DNA of 45,299 nt, taken from Lachnospiraceae bacterium. Lineage in GTDB: Bacteria > Bacillota > Clostridia > Lachnospirales > Lachnospiraceae. The notes under the pieces were generated by a model that made no database searches, was not told the origin of the DNA, and saw nothing but the letters and a program-made list of their open reading frames with translations. Where the stretch lies: the NCBI GenBank assembly GCA_014239155.1, contig JAAZZQ010000067.1, positions 1 through 45,299 on the forward strand, given 5' to 3'. Shown here piece after piece: positions 16,868 to 24,080 of this stretch. Both the position numbers and the translations under genes were made by a program. Each line of letters opens with the position of its first letter. Position 1 is the first letter of the stretch.

Positions 16868-18082
16868 ATGGATTTGAGTGTTGTGATACCAGTGTGTAGT
16901 TGGAAACAGATTGTAGAGGATAGGGATTCTTGGGAATCAGAAGAAAAGTGGTATAGTCCTCCAAAAGCAGGTGCAGCTGAATTTGGACAACGTGATTCTG
17001 TATTCAAAGAAAAGTGGTATAAACGGATTGCTGCATGTCTTAGAAGTGTTACAAGATGCCCGCAAGAGACATTGGATATGGAGTGTATTGTGCTCCATAT
17101 TAGCGCGTCAGACCAGACTGCTGCTGTGGTGAATCGATATATCCAGCGAGATAAACGGATTAAATTGATTGTGATACCCGAAGACTGTAAAGGGGCAGAT
17201 GTGCGCAATATTGGGATGGAATTGGCGTCAGGAAAGTATATTTTATTTCTGGATGCGCGGGACAGGCTTTGTGAAGATGCATGGGAGCAGATAGAGGCAG
17301 CAGTGGTTGAAGAGTATGCAGACTTTATCGCATTCAGTTATATTACATGTGAGGTAAAAAAGAAATATAAAAAACGCTATCTGGAAAATGGAGTGGCGTA
17401 TGATCCAATATACAAAGACAATGGAAAATTGAAGGCGCAGATGTTACCCATTTCGGATGGAATATCAACAGATCGGCAGGAAGTGTGCCGATTGATGTAC
17501 ACCCAACCAGTATTTCATACATGCTGGGGAAAGCTTTTTAAAAATAGAATTATTAAAGATAATCATATTAGATTTAGAACGGACGTTTTAATTGGCGCGG
17601 ATTTTTTGTTTGTATCAGAATATTTTGAGCACTGTGAAAATTATTTGATGACAAAGGCGATGATTTATTATTTTGAGCGAAAAGACAGAAGCATTATGGG
17701 GTATTACCCTATAAAAAAGCTGGTGGATTTTATTAGAATCGTTTATACATATCATGTGGAGACCGTAAAACACTATCATGATAAGACACTGACAAACGGT
17801 ATGCATGAGTATTATATTAACGTTTTGACAGTGCTCTTTTACGCGTATGTTAGAGAATATAACTACAATGACAAAACAATGGAGTATCTTTTTGCCAATG
17901 CACTGGAAACGGAAACTGTGCGCAGGATTCTTGACGCGGCAGCAACCTGTTCGTTTTCCTCTGCGCTAAGACAACACGAATATCGTTTGATCCGTGGGGG
18001 AAATACGGCAAAGATTAGAAAGTATTTTGCACGAAAGGCAAAACTATTGCAAAAACATGTATGGCTTGATGAATGGATATAG
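16868..18082 (+). CDS. Glycosyltransferase family 2 protein, atypical N terminus
   Basis: This 404-residue protein has the GT-A fold start LSVVIPV (residues 3-9) and the later block GADVRNIGMELASGKYILFLDARDRL (split as GADVRNIGMELASG and KYILFLDARDRL), typical of family 2 glycosyltransferases. The usual metal-binding DxD appears as DARD (129-132). Between strand 1 and the helix CLRSV lies an unusual insertion of about 35 charged residues (about 15-52) in which EKWY occurs twice. The second half resembles the WcaA-type C-terminal region. The donor and acceptor cannot be told. GGGAGGAG seven bases upstream supports the ATG at 16868. The gene lies between a hybrid kinase and a TPR lipoprotein, with 24- and 10-base gaps, so one transcript is likely. 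Confidence 0.8.
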   Translation: MDLSVVIPVCSWKQIVEDRDSWESEEKWYSPPKAGAAEFGQRDSVFKEKWYKRIAACLRSVTRCPQETLDMECIVLHISASDQTAAVVNRYIQRDKRIKLIVIPEDCKGADVRNIGMELASGKYILFLDARDRLCEDAWEQIEAAVVEEYADFIAFSYITCEVKKKYKKRYLENGVAYDPIYKDNGKLKAQMLPISDGISTDRQEVCRLMYTQPVFHTCWGKLFKNRIIKDNHIRFRTDVLIGADFLFVSEYFEHCENYLMTKAMIYYFERKDRSIMGYYPIKKLVDFIRIVYTYHVETVKHYHDKTLTNGMHEYYINVLTVLFYAYVREYNYNDKTMEYLFANALETETVRRILDAAATCSFSSALRQHEYRLIRGGNTAKIRKYFARKAKLLQKHVWLDEWI

Positions 18083-18092
18083 AAGGGATAGT

Positions 18093-19166
18093 ATGATTGT
18101 AAGACAGAAAAAAAATCGAAAAATAATATGGAGAATACAGACAAGCGTTATTGTATTTATACTTGTAATATTGACAGGAGGTTGTTCTAAAAAACCACAG
18201 AATACAAACCTAATTGCTGGAATGGAGCTTGTGGAGCAGTATGATTTTCAGGGTGCGATGGAAAAATTTGAGCAGGCGTTACTGGACAAGGAAGATATGG
18301 AGCTTTCGTACAGAGGACAGGGAATTGCCTATATGGGACTTGGAAATTATGCAGATGCGGAAACTGCTTTTCTCAAATCAATTCAATTTGCTGGAGACCG
18401 ATTGACAGCACTTGAGTATGACATCAATTACTATCTTGCATCTGCCTATATGAAACAGAAGAAATATGCGCAGGCGGAAGAAATTTATTCGGCGATTATC
18501 GCACTGAAGAAAAAGGAAAAGGAAGCATATTATTTGCGCGCATGTGCAATCCTGCGGCAAAATCGCTATGAAGATGCTGTCGCAGATTTTGAGAAGGCAT
18601 TTGCACTGGATTCTAGTAATCTTGAGCTGGTCACAGACGCTTATGTGGAGATGCAGGCAGCAGGGTTTGGCGAGCAGGGAAAGACTTATGTGCAGGCATT
18701 TTTGGATAAAAATAAAAAATTGAAAGATGGAGAGAAGGGGATTTTGCACTACTATCTCGAGGACTATCAGAATGCGCAGATTTACCTTGACAGTTCGATA
18801 AAGGGAAATGACCCCAAACTTTCTATGATATTGGGACAGACTTATGAGAAACTTGGCGATATGAACTATGCGGCAATGGTGTATCAAACTTATCTGGACA
18901 ACAATGAACCAAATGCTGCGCTTTATAATAGTCTTGGCATCTGCTTGATGAACCAGCAAAAGTATGAGGAGGCAGCAGCAGCGTTTGAGAAGGGAATTGC
19001 TATGGGAAGTTCTGCGTATCTTCAAGAATTGCGGTTTAACCAGATTGTTGCAAAAGAGTATATGGGAAGTTTTGCTGAGGCAAAAACCATGATACAAGAA
19101 TACTTAAAAATATATCCAGACGACGCCAAAGCAAAGAAGGAGAATGAGTTTTTAAAAACCCGTTAA
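18093..19166 (+). CDS. TPR-repeat lipoprotein
   Basis: This 357-residue protein begins with a basic segment and one hydrophobic helix ending in ILTGGC, a lipobox. The mature part consists of tetratricopeptide repeats, seen as recurring patterns such as YRGQGIAYMGLGNYADAETAF, YYLASAYMKQKKYAQAEEIY and YNSLGICLMNQQKYEEAAAAF. It should be anchored outside the membrane and act as a protein-protein scaffold. AGAAGGGATAG precedes the ATG at 18093, so the longer frame from 17994, which overlaps the upstream gene, is not used. The gene starts 10 bases after the glycosyltransferase, which hints at a joint role at the cell surface, but no specific function can be claimed. Confidence 0.85.
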   Translation: MIVRQKKNRKIIWRIQTSVIVFILVILTGGCSKKPQNTNLIAGMELVEQYDFQGAMEKFEQALLDKEDMELSYRGQGIAYMGLGNYADAETAFLKSIQFAGDRLTALEYDINYYLASAYMKQKKYAQAEEIYSAIIALKKKEKEAYYLRACAILRQNRYEDAVADFEKAFALDSSNLELVTDAYVEMQAAGFGEQGKTYVQAFLDKNKKLKDGEKGILHYYLEDYQNAQIYLDSSIKGNDPKLSMILGQTYEKLGDMNYAAMVYQTYLDNNEPNAALYNSLGICLMNQQKYEEAAAAFEKGIAMGSSAYLQELRFNQIVAKEYMGSFAEAKTMIQEYLKIYPDDAKAKKENEFLKTR

Positions 19167-19175
19167 GTGCGCAAA

Positions 19176-19222
19176 ACACTAGATATTGTATTCGACAAAA
19201 AACAACAAATGATATTTAGTAG
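19176..19222. promoter_or_regulatory. Tandem NrdR boxes upstream of nrdD
   Basis: Box 1, ACACTAGATATTGTAT (19176-19191), differs at two positions from the known NrdR consensus ACACTATATATTGTGT. Box 2, AAATGATATTTAGTAG (19207-19222), is weaker but keeps the ATAT-T-AG core. The centres are 31 bp apart, about three helical turns, which is the known spacing of paired NrdR boxes. They lie just upstream of the -35 element. Confidence 0.7.
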
Positions 19223-19229
19223 TGTTCGA

Positions 19230-19258
19230 TTGACTTCACATATTCCATCTGCTATCAT
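19230..19258 (+). promoter_or_regulatory. Promoter of nrdD
   Basis: TTGACT (19230-19235), a 17-bp spacer and TATCAT (19253-19258) predict a start near 19265 and a leader of about 115 bases. The NrdR boxes end eight bases before the -35 element. Confidence 0.6.
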
Positions 19259-19280
19259 TGATTCATTAGGATTTGCGTCC

Positions 19281-19349
19281 AAGAATGCTATCGGCATTCT
19301 TGTTGCGGCGTGCGGGTTAGCTCTGCTGACAGATTACGGATTCGCACGC
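19281..19349 (+). other. Two stem-loops in the nrdD leader
   Basis: AAGAATGC (19281-19288) pairs perfectly with GCATTCTT (19294-19301). GCGTGCG (19308-19314) pairs with CGCACGC (19343-19349), enclosing a further GTTAGC/GCTGAC pairing. No T run follows either stem, so simple termination is unlikely. The second stem ends about 17 bases before the ribosome binding site. I do not recognise a known riboswitch. Confidence 0.45.
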
Positions 19350-19381
19350 TGGCAATAAAAATAAGTGAAGGAGTCGATTTA

Positions 19382-21760
19382 ATGTTTCAGGTTATTAAAA
19401 GAGATGGAAGTAAGACAGCGTTTTGTCTGGATAAGATTAGCGGTGCGATTATTAAGGCGTTCAATGCGACACAGATGCAGTTTGAGCAGGATATGATCGA
19501 TTTGCTGGCTCTGCGTGTCACAGCGGATTTTCAGAGCAAGATAAAAGAGCGCAGCGTCCATGTGGAAGACATTCAGGACAGTGTGGAGAAAGTATTGGAG
19601 CAGGCAGGGTATACAGAGGCTGCAAAGGCATTTATTTTGTACAGGAAGCAACGAGAGAAGATGCGCAATATGAAATCCACAATTCTGGATTATAAAGAGG
19701 TTGTGGACCGCTATGTGAAGATTGAGGATTGGAGAGTGAAAGAAAACTCGACGGTCACTTATTCAGTAGGAGGACTGATTCTGTCCAATTCTGGAGCAGT
19801 TACTGCCAATTACTGGCTATCTGAAATTTATGATGAAGAGATTGCCAATGCACATAGAAATGCAGAGATTCATATTCATGATTTGTCCATGCTCACAGGA
19901 TACTGTGCAGGCTGGTCCCTAAAGCAGCTTATCAGAGAAGGGCTCGGTGGCATTCCAGGGAAAATTACTTCCTCACCCGCACGACATCTGTCTGTACTTT
20001 GCTGTCAGATGGTTAATTTTCTTGGCATTATGCAAAATGAATGGGCGGGTGCTCAGGCATTTTCTTCCTTTGATACATATCTTGCACCTTTTGTAAAGGT
20101 GGACAACCTCTCTTATAATGAGGTGAAAAAATGCATTGAATCGTTTATCTATGGGGTTAACACGCCGAGCCGCTGGGGAACGCAAGCACCGTTTAGTAAT
20201 ATTACATTGGATTGGACTGTCCCAAATGACCTTGCAAATCTTCCTGCAATTGTGGGTGGCAAAGAGATGCCATTTACTTATGGAGATTGTAAAATCGAGA
20301 TGGATATGGTGAACAAGGCGTTTATTGAGACAATGGTTGAGGGTGACGCCAACGGGCGCGGATTTCAATATCCAATTCCCACCTATTCTATAACACGTGA
20401 TTTTGATTGGTCAGACACAGAAAATAATCGTCTGCTATTTGAGATGACTGCAAAGTATGGAACGCCTTATTTTTCAAATTATATTAATTCGGATATGGAG
20501 CCGTCAGATGTGCGCAGTATGTGTTGTCGATTACGGCTTGACTTGCGGGAGTTGCGCAAGAAAACAGGCGGATTTTTTGGCTCGGGGGAGAGTACAGGAA
20601 GCGTTGGCGTTGTGACAATCAATCTGCCGCGAATTGCCTATCTTGCTGTGGACGAGGCAGATTTCTACAGGCGGCTGGATCGGTTGATGGATATCAGTGC
20701 ACGTTCTCTCAAGATAAAGCGCAATGTGATTTCCAAACTTTTGGAGGAAGGCTTGTATCCTTACACAAAGCGTTATCTTGGCAAGTTTGACAATCATTTC
20801 TCGACAATTGGGCTGATTGGTATGAATGAGGCGGGACTGAATGCAAAGTGGCTGCGAGCAGATCTCTCTCATAAGGAGGTACAGCAGTTCGCAAAAGATG
20901 TTCTCAATCATATGAGGGAGCGTTTAGCAGATTATCAGGAGCAGTATGGAGATCTATATAATTTGGAGGCAACCCCTGCAGAGAGCACAACTTATCGACT
21001 TGCAAAGCATGATAAGGAGCGTTGGAGTGACATTATCACTGCGGGACATGAGGGAGATAAACCATATTATACCAATTCTTCCCATTTGCCAGTGGACTAT
21101 ACCACAGATATTTTTGACGCGCTTGATATTCAAGATGAGTTGCAGACGCTCTACACATCAGGAACCGTATTTCATGCATTTTTGGGGGAAAAGCTTCCTG
21201 ACTGGCAGGCAGCGGCAAATTTAGTACGGACAATTGCCGAGCATTATAAACTTCCATACTATACGATGTCCCCCACTTATTCTATCTGTAGTGAGCACGG
21301 ATATCTGTCGGGTGAGCAAAAAAGTTGTCCAAAGTGCGGAAAAGTCACGGAAGTTTACAGTCGTATTACTGGATATTACAGACCTGTGCAAAACTGGAAT
21401 GATGGAAAATTGCAAGAATATCAAAACCGCACAGAATATCGAATGGGGAACAGTGTCAACAAACCTGTTTTTGGGGAAACAGAGAGAACAGATTGTATGG
21501 ATACAAGTTTTAGAAAGTCTGACAGCAAAAAAAATACCTATTTGTTTACGACAAAGACTTGTCCAAACTGTAATTTGGCAAAAAAATATCTTCAAAATGT
21601 CGATTATACAATTGTGGACGCGGAGGAAAATATGGACCTTGCAGTGAGATATGGTGTTATGCAGGCGCCAACTCTTGTAATTGTAGCTGGACAATCAGAG
21701 CAGAAGTATGTTAATGTATCTAATATAAGAAAGTATGCAGAACTGTTAAGAGCGGAATAA
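19382..21760 (+). CDS. nrdD: Anaerobic ribonucleotide reductase fused to a redoxin
   Basis: This 792-residue enzyme reduces ribonucleoside triphosphates to deoxynucleotides without oxygen. An ATP-cone (residues 1-95) gives allosteric control. The barrel holds active-site cysteine candidates Cys207/208 and Cys381/382. A zinc site with Cys636, His639, Cys649 and Cys652 precedes the glycyl radical Gly664 in RITGYYRPV. Normal NrdD ends soon after; here about 105 more residues follow, and from about 718 they form a thioredoxin/glutaredoxin-like domain with CPNC (727-730) and a cis-proline APT motif. The redoxin probably supplies electrons directly, as separate redoxins do for the NrdD2 subtype. 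GAAGGAG eight bases upstream supports the ATG. The activase gene nrdG is not in the window. NrdR control is likely. Confidence 0.93.
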   Translation: MFQVIKRDGSKTAFCLDKISGAIIKAFNATQMQFEQDMIDLLALRVTADFQSKIKERSVHVEDIQDSVEKVLEQAGYTEAAKAFILYRKQREKMRNMKSTILDYKEVVDRYVKIEDWRVKENSTVTYSVGGLILSNSGAVTANYWLSEIYDEEIANAHRNAEIHIHDLSMLTGYCAGWSLKQLIREGLGGIPGKITSSPARHLSVLCCQMVNFLGIMQNEWAGAQAFSSFDTYLAPFVKVDNLSYNEVKKCIESFIYGVNTPSRWGTQAPFSNITLDWTVPNDLANLPAIVGGKEMPFTYGDCKIEMDMVNKAFIETMVEGDANGRGFQYPIPTYSITRDFDWSDTENNRLLFEMTAKYGTPYFSNYINSDMEPSDVRSMCCRLRLDLRELRKKTGGFFGSGESTGSVGVVTINLPRIAYLAVDEADFYRRLDRLMDISARSLKIKRNVISKLLEEGLYPYTKRYLGKFDNHFSTIGLIGMNEAGLNAKWLRADLSHKEVQQFAKDVLNHMRERLADYQEQYGDLYNLEATPAESTTYRLAKHDKERWSDIITAGHEGDKPYYTNSSHLPVDYTTDIFDALDIQDELQTLYTSGTVFHAFLGEKLPDWQAAANLVRTIAEHYKLPYYTMSPTYSICSEHGYLSGEQKSCPKCGKVTEVYSRITGYYRPVQNWNDGKLQEYQNRTEYRMGNSVNKPVFGETERTDCMDTSFRKSDSKKNTYLFTTKTCPNCNLAKKYLQNVDYTIVDAEENMDLAVRYGVMQAPTLVIVAGQSEQKYVNVSNIRKYAELLRAE

Positions 21761-21773
21761 ACGGAGGGAACAC

Positions 21774-22763
21774 ATGATTGATAAATTGATTGAAAAGATA
21801 CAAAAAACAGGAGCGCCAATTGTGGTGGGGCTTGACCCAATGCTAAAATTTATACCAGACCATATTTTAAAGCAGGCTTTTGTAGAAAAAGGTGAGACTT
21901 TAGAGGGTGCAGCGGAGGCGGTATGGCAGTTTAACAAGGCGATTATTGATCAGATTGCAGATTTGATTCCAGCAGTCAAGCCACAAATCGCTATGTATGA
22001 ACAGTTTGGAGTGCCGGGGCTTTCTGTATTTCAGAAAACAGTTGCATATTGTAAAGAAAAGGGACTTATTGTAATCGGTGATATTAAAAGGGGAGATATT
22101 GGTTCTACGTCTGCTGCATATGCAACGGCGCATCTTGGCAAAGTAAAGGTGGGGAACAGTCTATGCACGGCTTTTGACGAGGATTTTGTGACAGTCAATC
22201 CATATCTGGGTTCTGATGGCGTACAGCCTTTTATAGATGTGTGCAAAGAGGAGCAAAAAGGGATTTTTATTCTTGTGAAGACTTCCAATCCAAGCAGTGG
22301 TGAATTTCAAGACAGATTGATAAAATCTGGTGTGACTGCAGGTGCGACAGGAGCACAGGCAGGTGGAATTTTCTTTGAGGATAAGCCACTTTATGAGGCC
22401 GTTGGAGAGAAGGTTGCAGAGTGGAGTGCGCAGTGTATGGGGGCGAATGGATATAGTAGTATTGGCGCAGTAGTCGGTGCAACCTATCCAGAACAGGGCA
22501 GGATTTTGCGCAAGGTGATGCCACATTCGTTTATCTTGGTGCCGGGCTATGGTGCACAGGGAGGAACAGGAAAGGACTTAATACACTTTTTTGATGAGAA
22601 CAGACTTGGAGCAATTGTAAATTCTTCTAGAGGGATTATTGCCGCATATCAGAATGAGAATTATGCGAAGTTTGGTCCAGAACATTTTGCAGATGCATCC
22701 AGACAGGCAGTGGTAGATATGATTGCAGATATCGATCAGGCATTTGCTGGTGTTGGAAGATAA
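21774..22763 (+). CDS. pyrF: Orotidine 5'-phosphate decarboxylase, type 2
   Basis: This 329-residue cytoplasmic enzyme removes CO2 from orotidine monophosphate to give UMP, the last step of pyrimidine synthesis. GLDPMLKFIP near the N terminus and GDIKRGDIGSTSAAYA (about 102-117), with the catalytic Asp-Lys-Asp set, identify the longer type 2 subfamily. The C-terminal phosphate-binding part, NSSRGIIAAYQ, is also present. ACGGAGGGAACAC precedes the ATG. It starts 13 bases after nrdD and 43 bases before pyrE, so all three nucleotide genes may share a transcript. No PyrR-type attenuator is visible. Confidence 0.95.
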   Translation: MIDKLIEKIQKTGAPIVVGLDPMLKFIPDHILKQAFVEKGETLEGAAEAVWQFNKAIIDQIADLIPAVKPQIAMYEQFGVPGLSVFQKTVAYCKEKGLIVIGDIKRGDIGSTSAAYATAHLGKVKVGNSLCTAFDEDFVTVNPYLGSDGVQPFIDVCKEEQKGIFILVKTSNPSSGEFQDRLIKSGVTAGATGAQAGGIFFEDKPLYEAVGEKVAEWSAQCMGANGYSSIGAVVGATYPEQGRILRKVMPHSFILVPGYGAQGGTGKDLIHFFDENRLGAIVNSSRGIIAAYQNENYAKFGPEHFADASRQAVVDMIADIDQAFAGVGR

Positions 22764-22806
22764 AATATATTAGATAAAAGAAAAGATATACGGAGGTAAG
22801 GGGAAG

Positions 22807-23481
22807 ATGGAACAATACAAGAAAGAGTTTATTGAATTTATGGTGGACAGTGATGTGCTTAAATTCGGTGACTTTACATTGAAGAGTGGGCGGAAATCTC
22901 CATTTTTTATGAATGCAGGGGGATATATTACTGGCTCACAACTTCGCAGGCTGGGCGAATATTATGCAAAGGCGATTTACGATAATTATGGAACAGATTT
23001 TGATGTGCTTTTTGGGCCAGCATACAAGGGGATTCCGCTTTCGGTGGCAACATCAATAGCGTTTAGTGAGCTGTATCATAAGGATATTCGATACTGCTCT
23101 AACAGAAAGGAAATAAAGGACCACGGTGATGTGGGAATCTTGCTTGGCAGTGGTCTGAATGATGGGGACAGAGTTGTCATTATAGAAGATGTGACGACTT
23201 CTGGCAAATCAATAGAGGAGACGTTCCCAATTTTAAAGGAACAGGCAAATGTAGACGTTGTGGGATTGATGGTGAGCCTAAATCGTCAGGAACGCGGAAA
23301 GACACAAAAGAATGCGCTTGCAGAAATCCGTGAGATATATGGAATTGAGACGGAGGCAATTGTCACTATGGAAGAGGTTGTAGAACATTTGTACAATCAG
23401 CCGTACAATGGCAGGGTGATTATTGATGACGAGATGAAAGATGCCATTGATGCATATTATGTACAGTATGGCGCCAAATAA
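22807..23481 (+). CDS. pyrE: Orotate phosphoribosyltransferase
   Basis: This 224-residue enzyme joins orotate and PRPP to make orotidine monophosphate, the substrate of the preceding gene's product. The PRPP-binding signature is VVIIEDVTTSGKSI (about 119-132), and FGPAYKGIPLSVATS lies in the conserved region before it. The flexible-loop lysine region CSNRKEIKDHGD is present. GGAGG precedes the start at a slightly long distance. The pair pyrF-pyrE is a common arrangement in Clostridia. Confidence 0.95.
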   Translation: MEQYKKEFIEFMVDSDVLKFGDFTLKSGRKSPFFMNAGGYITGSQLRRLGEYYAKAIYDNYGTDFDVLFGPAYKGIPLSVATSIAFSELYHKDIRYCSNRKEIKDHGDVGILLGSGLNDGDRVVIIEDVTTSGKSIEETFPILKEQANVDVVGLMVSLNRQERGKTQKNALAEIREIYGIETEAIVTMEEVVEHLYNQPYNGRVIIDDEMKDAIDAYYVQYGAK

Positions 23482-23507
23482 AAAAGTTGTGGAATGGAGG
23501 GGAACAT

Positions 23508-23660
23508 ATGGACGAGAAAATATATAAAACAATGGGACGTTCGGGCACGCTTGCAATCGTGCTGGGTGTAGTGTCTATTGTAGTGGGACTTACAAGTGGC
23601 GTGATGCTTTTGATAAGTGGGGGCAGGCTTTTGGCTGGCAAATCTAAGATACTATACTAA
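23508..23660 (+). CDS. Small single-helix membrane protein, 50 residues
   Basis: This short gene codes for 50 residues: a polar start (MDEKIYKTMGRSG), one long hydrophobic helix (about residues 14-41, rich in Val, Leu, Ile and Gly) and a basic tail GRLLAGKSKILY. GGAGGGAACAT lies directly before the ATG, which strongly supports translation. It starts 26 bases after pyrE. I do not recognise a function; the C-terminal positive charges suggest the N terminus faces outward. Confidence 0.65.
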   Translation: MDEKIYKTMGRSGTLAIVLGVVSIVVGLTSGVMLLISGGRLLAGKSKILY

Positions 23661-23720
23661 ATGTCAGATAGACTTGAGTATCTTTTAGCGGCGTGGGCAT
23701 TTCATACGGAATGCCCATTT
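23646..23720 (+). terminator. Two adjacent terminator-like hairpins
   Basis: AAGATACT (23646-23653) pairs with AGTATCTT (23677-23684) followed by TT. TGGGCATT (23694-23701) pairs with AATGCCCA (23710-23717), with an 8-base loop, followed by TTT. Together they probably end the nrdD/pyrFE transcript. The first stem overlaps the stop of the small gene. Confidence 0.55.
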
Positions 23721-23752
23721 CCCATGCACATGGATGCGAAAGGAGTTGAGAT

Positions 23753-24079
23753 ATGTTTCGGATTTTTGGCAGAGAAGGTTATATTTTTACAGATAAGAAA
23801 AATCCAAGATGGGGTATTATGTCATCAATATTGGGCCTAATTGCATGTAGTTCTGTTTGCATAGCGGTCTATCTAACTTTTTTAAATAAAGGGGAGGCGC
23901 TAATGCAGTATGGGGTCGTTATTGTGCTCACCATAATTTATGCTGTGGCGGGATTGGCGATGGGAGTACACTCATTGATGGAGAAAGATATTTTTCGCTT
24001 TTTTCCAATTGTGGGTATTTTATTAAACTTGCTGGCAATGTCAGCTAGTGGTGGTATATTTTATTTAGGAGTGATTTAA
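23753..24079 (+). CDS. Small membrane protein, probably DUF6142-like
   Basis: This 108-residue protein has a short soluble start (FGREGYIFTDKKNPRWGIMS) and three hydrophobic helices separated by short loops. The YIFTDKK...GIMSSILG pattern resembles a small Lachnospiraceae membrane family that I recall as DUF6142; that name is from memory. No function is known to me. AAAGGAG precedes the ATG by eight bases. The stop lies one base before the next ATG, so it is translationally coupled with the peptidase-like gene. Confidence 0.7.
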   Translation: MFRIFGREGYIFTDKKNPRWGIMSSILGLIACSSVCIAVYLTFLNKGEALMQYGVVIVLTIIYAVAGLAMGVHSLMEKDIFRFFPIVGILLNLLAMSASGGIFYLGVI

Positions 24080-24080
24080 G

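Noticed and set aside
19167-19358. A 63-codon open frame between the TPR gene and nrdD
   Set aside because: It overlaps the NrdR boxes, the promoter and the leader stems, starts directly at the previous stop with a GTG, and has no ribosome binding site.
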